NCBI GenBank assembly: GCA_030684645.1
Contig: JAUXUF010000129.1
Span: 1 to 63,649, forward strand
Length of the DNA: 63,649 bases
Direction: 5' to 3'
Origin: Bacteroidota bacterium
GTDB taxonomy: Bacteria; Bacteroidota; Bacteroidia; Bacteroidales; Prolixibacteraceae
Shown: positions 55,931 to 63,649 of the stretch, in pieces
How positions within the stretch are numbered: the first letter of the stretch is position 1
How the letters are laid out: every line of letters starts with the position of its first letter
Program-made: the position numbers and the translations under genes
Notes under the pieces: generated by a model
The model's input: only the letters and a program-made list of their open reading frames with translations
Told to the model about the DNA's origin: nothing
The model's database searches: none

Positions 55931-57271
55931 TTAGTTTTTCTTAGCCCGTTTTCGCTCAACTCCCCGGTTGGTTGGCTTTACTTTTCGTGGTTTGCGTTCA
56001 CCGGGTCCACCCAGGTTCACCTTTTTGTTTTTATCCTTCTTTTCATGAAAAGCGCCTTGCGAATCACCGATGCCTTTCGGTTTCCCGATATAATCCTTAT
56101 CAAACAGAACGGGATTTTCCTCATCGGTAAAAATGTTCGAGATTTTCAATCCTGAAGGAAGCGGTTTTTCTTCCAGTTGCCTGTTAATGAATTTCTCGAT
56201 TTCAGAAAGGTGTTTCATTTCCGGATCATTCACTAAAGTGATCGCAATTCCGGCCTTTTCAGCCCGTCCGGTGCGACCAATGCGATGAATGTAATCTTCA
56301 GGAATATCGGGAACATCAAAATTAATGACATGCGAAATATCCAATATATCTAAACCACGGGAAGCAACATCAGTAGCTATTAACATCCGCGACATTCCGT
56401 TTTTGAACCGCTCCAGGGAATTGATCCGGTAATTTTGTGATTTGTTGGAATGCAGGACACCAATCTGGTCTGGGAATGAAGGATCAAGAAGTTCGAAAAC
56501 ACGGTCGGCAAATTGCTTGCTGGATACGAAAATCAGAACACGTTCAAACTCTTCTGAATTTGCAAGAATATTTTCGAGCAGATTTATCTTGGTAAAAAAA
56601 TTCGGAACTGCATAGTAATACTGAGTGATCTGTTCGAGTGGTGTCCGTTGGTTTTCCACTTCAATCATGATCGGATCGTAAAAATAGCTGTCAATCAGCA
56701 TGCCAACTTCATCAGTCAGCGTGGCCGAAAACATGAGGTTTTGCCTTCGTTGCGGCAAGCTTTCCATAAAACTCATCAGTTGTGGCCTGAAACCCAGGTT
56801 CAGCATTTCATCCACTTCGTCGATCACCAGTTTCTGAATGGATTTCATCCGTAAAACACCGGTCAGTACGATATCGACCAAGCGCCCCGGAGTGGCAACC
56901 AAAATGTCCATCCCATTGAAAACCACCTGTTTTTGGGTGTTAATGTTCGTTCCACCGTAAACACCAACCGCTTTCAAATTCATGTATTTGGTGAGTTTTT
57001 CAATTTCACCAACCACCTGAAGCACCAATTCGCGCGTTGGAACCACAATCAAAATCCGGGGATGTTTGGATTCCGAATATTTCAACTGCCGTAAAAGTGG
57101 AAGCAGGTAAGCGAAGGTTTTTCCCGTACCGGTTTGAGCTATTCCAACCGCATCACGGCCCGACAGAATGACCGGATAAGCTTTTTCCTGAATGGGTGTT
57201 GGATTTTCAAAACCTAAATCATTCAAGGCATTTTGCAAGGGCGTATTTAAATTTAATTCCAGAAAAGTCAC
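55931..57271 (-). CDS. DEAD-box RNA helicase
   Basis: A 446-residue helicase core with all expected motifs: FENPTPIQEKA (Q motif), AQTGTGKT (motif I), PTREL, TPGR, LVIDEVDEM (motif II, DEVD rather than DEAD), SAT, ATDVASRGLDI and HRIGRTGRA. A Lys/Arg-rich C-terminal tail (from about 395) probably binds RNA. It resembles RhlE-type helicases with roles in ribosome assembly and RNA decay. Confidence 0.93.
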   Translation of the reverse strand: MTFLELNLNTPLQNALNDLGFENPTPIQEKAYPVILSGRDAVGIAQTGTGKTFAYLLPLLRQLKYSESKHPRILIVVPTRELVLQVVGEIEKLTKYMNLKAVGVYGGTNINTQKQVVFNGMDILVATPGRLVDIVLTGVLRMKSIQKLVIDEVDEMLNLGFRPQLMSFMESLPQRRQNLMFSATLTDEVGMLIDSYFYDPIMIEVENQRTPLEQITQYYYAVPNFFTKINLLENILANSEEFERVLIFVSSKQFADRVFELLDPSFPDQIGVLHSNKSQNYRINSLERFKNGMSRMLIATDVASRGLDILDISHVINFDVPDIPEDYIHRIGRTGRAEKAGIAITLVNDPEMKHLSEIEKFINRQLEEKPLPSGLKISNIFTDEENPVLFDKDYIGKPKGIGDSQGAFHEKKDKNKKVNLGGPGERKPRKVKPTNRGVERKRAKKN

Positions 57272-57293
57272 AGTTCAATTTTTTAATTCGCTG

Positions 57294-57323
57294 CAAAGGT
57301 AATCCGAAAGAATGATTTAACAA
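57294..57323 (-). promoter_or_regulatory. Promoter of the DEAD-box helicase gene
   Basis: On the minus strand TTG (57323-57321) and TACCTTTG (57301-57294) are 19 bp apart, 22 bp before the ATG at 57271. Confidence 0.6.
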
Positions 57324-57385
57324 TTTAACAATTTGGCAATTTGGTAATTCGACGATTCGGCAATTTGAAAATTTGAAAATTCAAT
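57313..57385. repeat. AT-rich tandem-like degenerate repeats
   Basis: Units of about 8-9 bp such as CAATTTGG, CAATTTAA and AAATTTGA recur with variation. This is a simple-sequence tract of the kind often seen between genes in this phylum. The rest of 57386-57538 holds nothing I can assign apart from a weak -7-like TATCTTTC near 57492. Confidence 0.45.
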
Positions 57386-57538
57386 TGGTCATTAGATGCA
57401 CTTTTTTAGGTTATTTTTCAATCATTATTCTTTACATATCAAAAAGCAATCATTAGTTTTTCCAGACAGAACCTCTGCGTCTCATTTTTGTTATCTTTCA
57501 GAAAGAATTACTTTCAAAATTTAGCAACATATAGAATC

Positions 57539-57988
57539 ATGGATTTTACAATCAGTCAATTTGAATACGGACAGCGGCCTCCGGTCAGCCTTCCTTCTAC
57601 TGAAATTCTGGAAAAACTTACTGAAGAAGGAATACGTCGAATGGTAAGTGATCACTACGACCTTTTAAGCCGGAGCGAAATCAGAAACTTGTTTCCACGT
57701 ATTGAAGAAGCGCTTGACAAGGCGAAACAGCGATCGTCCGACTTTTTTATCCAAATTTGTGGCGGGCACCCCTATTATAATGAAAACAGAGGAAAACCCA
57801 TGCTTGCCAAGCGACATTCCCCATTTAAGATTACTCCGGAAGCCAGAATCGTCTGGTTGAAATGTTACCAACAAGTACTTATGAAGCTAGATATTCCTGA
57901 AAATTTGATTCAGTCGTTCTGGAATTACCTGAACGTGTTTTCATTTTGGATGGTTAATACAAATGAAGGACGTAACCTTCCTAAATAG
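57539..57988 (+). CDS. Truncated-hemoglobin-like globin
   Basis: A 149-residue protein matching the bacterial group II globin pattern used in Bacteroidota: ICGGHPYYNENRGKPMLAKRHSPFKITPEARIVWLKCYQQVL. The probable proximal His is in AKRHSPF, and a late WNYLNVFSFWMVNT helix follows. It probably binds heme for O2, NO or sulfide chemistry. The ATG at 57539 starts the conserved part; the upstream frame to 57488 is rejected. Confidence 0.82.
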   Translation: MDFTISQFEYGQRPPVSLPSTEILEKLTEEGIRRMVSDHYDLLSRSEIRNLFPRIEEALDKAKQRSSDFFIQICGGHPYYNENRGKPMLAKRHSPFKITPEARIVWLKCYQQVLMKLDIPENLIQSFWNYLNVFSFWMVNTNEGRNLPK

Positions 57989-58049
57989 GGCAAATCAAGT
58001 AATATCTTCACTATTAATCAAAGTGGATTAACAAACAAATAATTTCCGG

Positions 58050-60392
58050 ATGAGAACGAAATATGAAAAAATTTCATTTTGGGCTTTTTTGATCGTAATT
58101 GTTATAAGCGCTATTGCACTGGCAGGATGGCTTTCCAATAAATTGTTCCTGGCCGGAATGGGAGAAAATTTCATCCCTATGGCACCGGGGACTGCATTAT
58201 CCTTTATCCTTACAGGCATCGCGTCTCTAAATCTTTTACTGAAAAAGAAACAGTCAGCAATATATAAAATCATTTTATTTTGTGTTCTGGCATTTAATTT
58301 CCTGGTACTGATCGATTTCCGGTCAGGATATCCCATTGAAATTGAGCAGATCTTTGGACCTTCGCCGGGCTCTTTTAACAACTTTCCGATTGGGCGCATG
58401 TCGCCTGTCGCCTGTATTCTATTCCTGATCAGCGGAGTATCATTATTGCTGATGACCACCGACGCAGTTAAATCAAACAAATTATCCATATTTCTTAGCT
58501 CTGCCGGAATCATCATCGCTTTCATTGTTAATCTGGTTTATTTATTTAGGGATCCGCTTCTTTATGACCATAAAATCATTCCCTTAGCATTGAGTGCTTC
58601 CATTGCATTTACCTTTTTGTTTATTGGAATATTATCCGGTTTTGGTACGAACGAACTGCCATTGAAATTATTCATTGGTGAATCGCTAAGGGCAAGATTG
58701 ATGAGGAATTTCCTGCCGGTAACATTACTCATCATCCTCATTGCAGGTTGGTTTGATGCCATTATTTTACAATACAGCAACGATCAGGTATTTGCAACTG
58801 CATTGGTTACCATCTTTTCGCTTTTCGTGTTGGGTATAATCATATTTAAACTGGCAAAAAAAATAGGAAATGATATTGACCACGCATTTGCATTCCGCAA
58901 AGAGGCAGAAGAAATACTGAATCGCGAACGAAAATTGCTTCGAACCCTGATTGATAACCTTCCCGCAACTATCTATGTGAAGGATGCCGAATGCCGGAAA
59001 ATAATTGCAAACCGTGCTGATCTGGGAGTTGTTCGTGCAAAATCAGAAGATGAGGTTCTGGGGAAAACCGATTTGGATACATTTGATAATGAAATTGGAA
59101 AACGGGGATATGCAGATGACAAAAAGGTAATTGATTCAGGAGAAGCCGTCCTTAACCGGGAAGAAGATTTTTATGATATAAACGGTGCTCATCGATGGTT
59201 CCTGACCTCAAAAATCCCTTTGACTGATGAAAGCGGGAAGATTATCGGATTGGTTGGATTTGGCAATGATATAACCGAACAAAAACAGGCACAGGAAAAG
59301 ATTTTAAAATTATCAAAAGCGATCGAACAAAGTCCGGTTTCAATAGAAATATCAGACATTAAAGGTATTATTGAATATGTGAATCCCCAATTTTGTGTAA
59401 ATACGGGTTATTCTTCCGAAGAAATCATTGGAAAACATGTCCGGTTTCTAAAATCAGGAAACATGCCTGAGGAAATCTATAAAGATCTTTGGAAAACAAT
59501 TAGTTCTGGTAATGTTTGGCAGAAAGAACTTCTCAACAGGAAGAAAGATGGTTCCATGTTTTTGGAATCAGTAATCCTGACTTCAATCAAAAACGACAAA
59601 GGGATTATTACCAATTACATAGCCATAAAAGAAGATATTACTGACCGGAAGAAAATGCAGGTTGAGCTCATTGAGGCCAAAGAAAAAGCTGAAGAAAGTG
59701 ACAGGCTGAAATCGGCATTTCTCGCAAACATGTCGCACGAAATACGGACTCCATTGAACAGTATCATTGGCTTCTCAGAATTATTAAGCGATCCTTATTT
59801 TGATCAGGAACAAAAAGATGAGTTTATCAGGACCATTGTTGACAATGGGAATAGCTTGCTGGTCGTTATCAGCGATATCATGGATTTTTCCATGCTTGAG
59901 ACAAGTCAGATGAAAATCCGGAATGAAGTCATCTCGACCAGGAAACTGCTTCACGATATAGTAAATGATTTCAGCAGCCAAGCAACCCAAAAAGGAATTG
60001 AAATCCGTATCGATCAGTCTCAAAATAGTCCTGATGTTAGGTTTGAAAGCGATTCATACCGCATTAAACAAATATTCAATAACCTGATTGGAAACGCATT
60101 AAAGTTTACTAATGAAGGATATATCGAAATCGGTTATAAAATCCATACTGAAGCAGTTGAATTTCATGTAAAAGATACGGGTATTGGCATATCTCCTGAA
60201 AATCATCAGGCCATTTTTGAACGTTTTCGTCAAATTGATTCTGGCAAAACACGCAAATATGGAGGAAATGGTTTGGGATTGGCAATTTCCAGGAATCTGG
60301 TAAAACTGCTGGGTGGAAATATCTGGGTTGAATCAGAGGTGGATAAGTTTTCTGATTTCTTTTTTACAATTCCGATAAACACAAACTTGTAA
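58050..60392 (+). CDS. Membrane-bound PAS sensor histidine kinase
   Basis: A 780-residue kinase: about eight hydrophobic segments at 1-265 form an integral membrane sensor. Two PAS domains follow (about 290-415 and 420-540; the latter with EYVNPQFCVNTGYSSEEIIGKH). The HisKA domain has an intact H-box FLANMSHEIRTPLNS (His near 562), and the HATPase has NNLIGNALKF, DTGIGIS and GNGLGLAIS. There is no receiver domain and no adjacent response regulator, so its partner is elsewhere. Confidence 0.92.
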   Translation: MRTKYEKISFWAFLIVIVISAIALAGWLSNKLFLAGMGENFIPMAPGTALSFILTGIASLNLLLKKKQSAIYKIILFCVLAFNFLVLIDFRSGYPIEIEQIFGPSPGSFNNFPIGRMSPVACILFLISGVSLLLMTTDAVKSNKLSIFLSSAGIIIAFIVNLVYLFRDPLLYDHKIIPLALSASIAFTFLFIGILSGFGTNELPLKLFIGESLRARLMRNFLPVTLLIILIAGWFDAIILQYSNDQVFATALVTIFSLFVLGIIIFKLAKKIGNDIDHAFAFRKEAEEILNRERKLLRTLIDNLPATIYVKDAECRKIIANRADLGVVRAKSEDEVLGKTDLDTFDNEIGKRGYADDKKVIDSGEAVLNREEDFYDINGAHRWFLTSKIPLTDESGKIIGLVGFGNDITEQKQAQEKILKLSKAIEQSPVSIEISDIKGIIEYVNPQFCVNTGYSSEEIIGKHVRFLKSGNMPEEIYKDLWKTISSGNVWQKELLNRKKDGSMFLESVILTSIKNDKGIITNYIAIKEDITDRKKMQVELIEAKEKAEESDRLKSAFLANMSHEIRTPLNSIIGFSELLSDPYFDQEQKDEFIRTIVDNGNSLLVVISDIMDFSMLETSQMKIRNEVISTRKLLHDIVNDFSSQATQKGIEIRIDQSQNSPDVRFESDSYRIKQIFNNLIGNALKFTNEGYIEIGYKIHTEAVEFHVKDTGIGISPENHQAIFERFRQIDSGKTRKYGGNGLGLAISRNLVKLLGGNIWVESEVDKFSDFFFTIPINTNL

Positions 60393-60415
60393 CAAAAATC
60401 TTTTTATAATGCTGG

Positions 60416-61288
60416 TTATCTTTTCTTTCTGCTCTTTATGGTAACAAAAATTACCACCAGAAGAATTGCCAAGATCAAAATCGAATAAAACTTCAAATCA
60501 AATTTTGCAGGAGCTTCTTTAGCCTGAGATTGCTCTGCAAGTATAGCTTCAGTGGCGTAACCCTCAAACCAACCGGCAAGTTCAACATGACTTTCAAGTT
60601 TAGTTTCCAGATCATCAGGAAGTTGCGAAAAGAAATCAAATCCGGTCAGTTTTTCTGCTTCATCGGTGGTTACTGCAAAATCAGTTAATGGGCGGTCGCT
60701 TTTTGCATTCGGAAGTACAAAAGCAATAAGTTTCGGTTCATCAGTCGCATCATATATGATCTTGAAAAAATACCCGGGAACCAGCACTTTATCTTTACCA
60801 ATCGAGCCTTTATTATCCAAAAAAACCGGACCAGTTGCCACAACTAATTTGTGCTCTTTTATTGCCCATTCGCGGACTGTCGTTTCAAGTTCTTTCCAAA
60901 CTCCACGGTTAAAATCGGGAGTCTGAGGTGAAATGTTCGACATCAGAAAGCTTTCTTCCATGGCAACCGGGTTGAAACCCATGTCGGCAGCCGGGCACAA
61001 GTGTCCACGATCATAACCGCTCTTGGTGTAGTCTGAAGATTTTGCCGATCCGGTTGCAACCAGCTTATCCATCCTGAATGAATTGCTCCTCTCCTCCCCT
61101 CCGTTTATCACCATGCTATCTGTCAGTGTATAATACACCCAGTTTGCCTGTTCGTATTGTTCATTATACGAAAGCGTGTAATATGCATGCCTGACAAGAT
61201 CCTTAGAAGGGATCGGAAGATAATCAGTAGCTTTAACTGCAATAACCTGGGCACTAATCAGAAAATAAATAACGATAAAAAATTTCAC
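60416..61288 (-). CDS. DNA/RNA non-specific endonuclease, exported
   Basis: A 290-residue protein with a signal peptide (about 1-20) and the beta-beta-alpha metal nuclease core: DRGHLCPAAD near 93 (catalytic His), then SNISPQTPDFNRGVWKELE near 118 with the metal-binding Asn. A C-terminal hydrophobic helix (FDLKFYSILILAILLVVIFVTI) followed by a basic end (KSRKKR) suggests membrane anchoring after export. It is probably used for nutrient or extracellular nucleic acid degradation. Confidence 0.88.
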   Translation of the reverse strand: MKFFIVIYFLISAQVIAVKATDYLPIPSKDLVRHAYYTLSYNEQYEQANWVYYTLTDSMVINGGEERSNSFRMDKLVATGSAKSSDYTKSGYDRGHLCPAADMGFNPVAMEESFLMSNISPQTPDFNRGVWKELETTVREWAIKEHKLVVATGPVFLDNKGSIGKDKVLVPGYFFKIIYDATDEPKLIAFVLPNAKSDRPLTDFAVTTDEAEKLTGFDFFSQLPDDLETKLESHVELAGWFEGYATEAILAEQSQAKEAPAKFDLKFYSILILAILLVVIFVTIKSRKKR

Positions 61289-61380
61289 AGGGCCTGAATT
61301 TATTGATTCGGAAAATTAAAGCTAAAAATAAAGCCTTTCCTGAAAACAAAAATTATTTTTGACTGAAAATTTTAAATCAA

Positions 61381-62049
61381 ATGACCTTTGAAAATAAACA
61401 TTTCACCGAAAATGACCGGGTTTTTTATTCTGATGGTTACCTGCTTGCCCAATTAGCCATTCAACAAGGTTTCTCAAACGACACTTTATTTTCAGCTATC
61501 GAATCGTTGTATGCTGCTATTGACGGACTTAATGATTCGGTTATTTCGCTGGCAAAAAGGCAAAATATCGATGTGGCTTGTTTTAAAGGCTGCCAATGGT
61601 GCTGTCATCAAGCTGTTTTTGCCAATTCTTATGAATTACATTTTCTATCCGAAGAGGTTAAAAAGAATTTTAATTCTAAAGAGCTTTACAGAATAGTTGA
61701 AAGAGCAGAAGCCAAATATGCCCGCACCTCAAAATTAAATGAGGATGAAGTCCTGAAATACAAGTCTCCCTGTCCGTTGCTTAAAGATGGCGCATGCTCC
61801 ATCTATCACGCAAGACCAATGGCTTGCCGGATCTATCTTTCAACCAAGCTGGAAACCTGCCTTGAATTTTATCATCATCCGGAAAATGAGACCAATTTCC
61901 CTGCCTTGATTGAATTTCCTTTGAGAGCCGGCCGCATGATGAATGAAGGATTTAGCGCTGCGTTAAAAGAATTTGGGACTGAAACTGCTGAATTCAAACT
62001 GGAGGATGGTTTGCGGATTGTGCTAAAAAATAATCAGCCAAAATTCTGA
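61381..62049 (+). CDS. YkgJ-family cysteine cluster protein
   Basis: A 222-residue protein with the cysteine cluster CFKGCQWCC near 61-69, then CPLLKDGACSIYHARPMACRIY near 130-151, the spacing typical of YkgJ/UPF0153 proteins that probably bind an Fe-S or Zn centre. Function is not established. It ends before a 1.1-kb stretch without a convincing gene. Confidence 0.85.
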   Translation: MTFENKHFTENDRVFYSDGYLLAQLAIQQGFSNDTLFSAIESLYAAIDGLNDSVISLAKRQNIDVACFKGCQWCCHQAVFANSYELHFLSEEVKKNFNSKELYRIVERAEAKYARTSKLNEDEVLKYKSPCPLLKDGACSIYHARPMACRIYLSTKLETCLEFYHHPENETNFPALIEFPLRAGRMMNEGFSAALKEFGTETAEFKLEDGLRIVLKNNQPKF

Positions 62050-62339
62050 TAAACAAATCATTAGACGATTAAGTTATAAATGGCTGATATTATCAAATTC
62101 GAACTTGAAAAACTGTTCATAACATCATTATTGAAAAATGAAATACATATTAAAACTCTGTATTAATGAACATTAAATGGCAATTATCTTTATCAACAAT
62201 TGTTAATAACTACTGATTAAAACCAGTTGAATCAAAATCGATAAAAAATTTGATTTTACTATTCAGAATGTATTAAATTTATAACATCAGACGAGCGATA
62301 AAAAGTTGCTTTGAACGGATGGAGAAGGAAGAAGGTACT
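62050..62339. other. AT-rich gene-free stretch
   Basis: No gene, terminator or exact TAnnTTTG element is visible. Sequence is strongly AT-rich up to about 62290 and more balanced after that, where the hairpin-rich region begins. Confidence 0.4.
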
Positions 62340-62880
62340 TAACTGCACCCCAAACCCAATCAACCGGATCTTCGGATCCGCATTCCGGAAAAGCTGAAGT
62401 TCGAACCAAAGCATTCATTTGCCAGGTTCATCAACAAAACGGATGATCGCGAAAACGTTCACTTACATGTTGATCCAAAAAAGAGGAAGACAGAAGAAAC
62501 TTTGGTTTCTTCAAGGTCTGACTGAAAACGAAATGATCTTCGGATCAAAAGTAGTTTTTCACCAATCACCGGTTTGCAAAAACAGGTGAATAAAAAGGTG
62601 GCTTCGATGGGACTTCGTTCGGGAAGACAATTCTCAGGAAGCGTCAAACGAACGGCTGAAACGTAATGTTGTAACAAACATTTCGGGACAGCTCAAGGTT
62701 GAGAAAAATGGTTGTAGAAACCGGATGGATCAGCCAACTCTAATAACCGTAATCTGGCACTGAGGAAAACCTTCGGGTTGACCAAAAGTGAATGGGAACT
62801 TTCCTCAAAGGATTGTTCCCATTCGTGTTTTAGCTGGTTACCAACATTGGAAATCACGAAAAAAAATATATCGGATAAAG
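62340..62880 (+). ncRNA. Candidate structured RNA upstream of parA
   Basis: No plausible coding frame, but many hairpins. Three canonical C(UUCG)G tetraloops lie on the plus strand: 62365-62380 (6-bp stem), 62534-62547 (5 bp) and 62768-62779 (4 bp). Others are 62493-62512 (8-bp stem, TTTG loop), 62665-62682 (6 bp) and 62790-62824 (10-bp perfect stem). UUCG loops are stable on only one strand, which favours plus-strand transcription. I do not recognise tmRNA, RNase P or SRP RNA here. The alternative is a decayed element. Boundaries are approximate. Confidence 0.4.
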
Positions 62881-63142
62881 CGGGAAACGAGGAATTGTAT
62901 TAAAGAATCAAGAGAATCCATTAAACTGTCAAATGAATCGGTTGAAATTCTTAAATAGTTTGCTGATCAGGGATTTTACAATTCAATCCACATAAGGGTT
63001 GCACTTTTCGGGTTAATGTCGCCTTAATTAATTCTACATTTCAATTTAAATATTTATTAATACATTATTCTATATACCAACTACTTACAAGTAATCTAAG
63101 TTTAATTAATAAATATTCACAACCTGATTCTGTTTTAAATAT
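62881..63142. other. Gene-free stretch before parA
   Basis: AT-rich, with no recognised gene. I see no full parS-like palindrome or cluster of DnaA boxes in it. Confidence 0.35.
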
Positions 63143-63150
63143 TAACTTTG
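63143..63150 (+). promoter_or_regulatory. -7 promoter element of parA
   Basis: TAACTTTG matches TAnnTTTG, 26 bp before the ATG at 63177. Confidence 0.45.
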
Positions 63151-63176
63151 GAACTTACCAAATAAGTAGTTTTTGT

Positions 63177-63649
63177 ATGGGAAAAGTAATTGCGCTTGCT
63201 AACCAAAAAGGAGGAGTTGGAAAAACCACTACAGCGATAAATCTGGCTGCAAGTCTTGCCGTTCTGGAATATAAGGTATTGATTATTGATGCTGACCCAC
63301 AGGCCAATGCCACTTCAGGAGTAGGTTTTGATGTCAGAAATGTAAAAACCAGTATTTATGAATGTATTGTTGATGAACTTGATCCACGTAAAATCATATT
63401 AAATACTGAAATCCAAGGATTGGATCTCATTCCATCGCACATCGACCTGGTAGGAGCTGAAATTGAAATGCTGAATCTGCCAAACCGCGAAAAAGTATTG
63501 AGGCATGTCATTGAAAAAATCAGGGACGATTACGATTTTATCCTGATCGATTGTTCGCCTTCATTGGGTTTGATAACTGTGAATTCCCTTACAGCCGCCG
63601 ATTCGGTTATTATTCCGGTTCAATGCGAATATTTTGCATTGGAGGGTTT
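63177..63649 (+). CDS. parA: ParA/Soj chromosome-partitioning ATPase (partial)
   Basis: The visible 157 codons begin IALANQKGGVGKTTTAINLAASLA, a deviant Walker A motif of ParA ATPases. They continue with LIIDADPQANATSGVG and FILIDCSPSLGLITVNSL. ParA works with ParB bound at parS to segregate replicated origins. The frame runs off the end of the window. ParA genes are often near the origin, yet dnaA is 57 kb away here. Confidence 0.93.
   Translation, partial: MGKVIALANQKGGVGKTTTAINLAASLAVLEYKVLIIDADPQANATSGVGFDVRNVKTSIYECIVDELDPRKIILNTEIQGLDLIPSHIDLVGAEIEMLNLPNREKVLRHVIEKIRDDYDFILIDCSPSLGLITVNSLTAADSVIIPVQCEYFALEG

Noticed and set aside
62459-62677. 72-residue minus-strand frame in the region before parA
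   Set aside because: It crosses several strong hairpins and has no recognisable features; the hairpins favour a structured RNA or remnant instead.

Overview
The window reads as a chromosomal segment of a Bacteroidota bacterium. The evidence is an LptD/MlaD/DnaA backbone typical of the phylum, a recurring -7 promoter element TAnnTTTG (often with TTG/TTTG 18-21 bp upstream), families characteristic of Bacteroidota (HYC_CC_PP protein, DUF6913-like protein, fRMsr behind pyrBI), and palindromic intergenic repeats common in that phylum. A finer placement, possibly near Marinilabiliales, is only a guess. There is no phage, no complete insertion sequence, no CRISPR array, and I found no tRNA or rRNA. 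Gene content is mostly ordinary chromosome, with a few accessory or decayed stretches (38.6-38.9 kb, 53.2-54.3 kb, 62.0-63.1 kb).

Layout: 0-7.3 kb holds envelope genes (LptD-like, amidase, MCE/MlaD) and dnaA. 7.3-13.2 kb holds a YigZ protein, then pyrB-pyrI-fRMsr behind a leader with an intrinsic terminator, a DedA protein, an amino-acid permease and a J-domain/KTSC protein. 13.2-20.1 kb (minus strand) is one sulfite-reduction/siroheme operon: DUF2061, precorrin-2 dehydrogenase, cysJ, cysI, hemD, an SDR and cobA. It is preceded by a 25-codon leader with four closely spaced Cys codons and a perfect intrinsic terminator. 20.1-21.4 kb encodes an unrecognised ATP-grasp-like protein. 21.4-31.7 kb (minus strand) is a complete chemotaxis operon: STAS, CheY, CheA, CheW, MCP, CheR, a histidine-kinase-like protein lacking its phospho-acceptor His, CheD, CheB, a hybrid kinase and a lone receiver.

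32.6-37.4 kb is a compact sulfur-handling operon: ArsR-rhodanese regulator, heavy-metal-binding-domain protein, SQR-like flavoprotein, cysteine desulfurase, secreted DsrE, cytoplasmic DsrE and DUF302. Its promoter carries a 26-bp-arm perfect inverted repeat. 37.5-38.9 kb has a G3E GTPase and an internally deleted aquaporin remnant. 39.1-47.3 kb is a copper/silver efflux cluster (HYC_CC_PP, HMA protein, CusA-, CusC- and CusB-like); a REP cluster is read in frame at the CusC-like N-terminus and an HMA domain is fused to the CusB-like C-terminus. 47.5-53.1 kb holds pdxH, ligA, a DUF6913-like gene, dapA, a YoeB-type toxin-antitoxin pair and a CDF transporter.

53.2-54.3 kb is decayed. 54.3-62.0 kb holds a glycosyltransferase, an orphan HicB-like gene, a DEAD-box helicase, a truncated globin, a membrane PAS histidine kinase, a secreted nuclease and a cysteine-cluster protein. 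62.05-63.18 kb has no convincing gene but contains several strong hairpins, including three canonical C(UUCG)G tetraloops on the plus strand, and may encode a structured RNA. The window ends inside parA.

The most interesting signals are two transcription-attenuation leaders, one cysteine-codon-rich ahead of sulfite reduction and one ahead of pyrBI, then the sulfur operon with its long palindromic operator, and the structured region upstream of parA.
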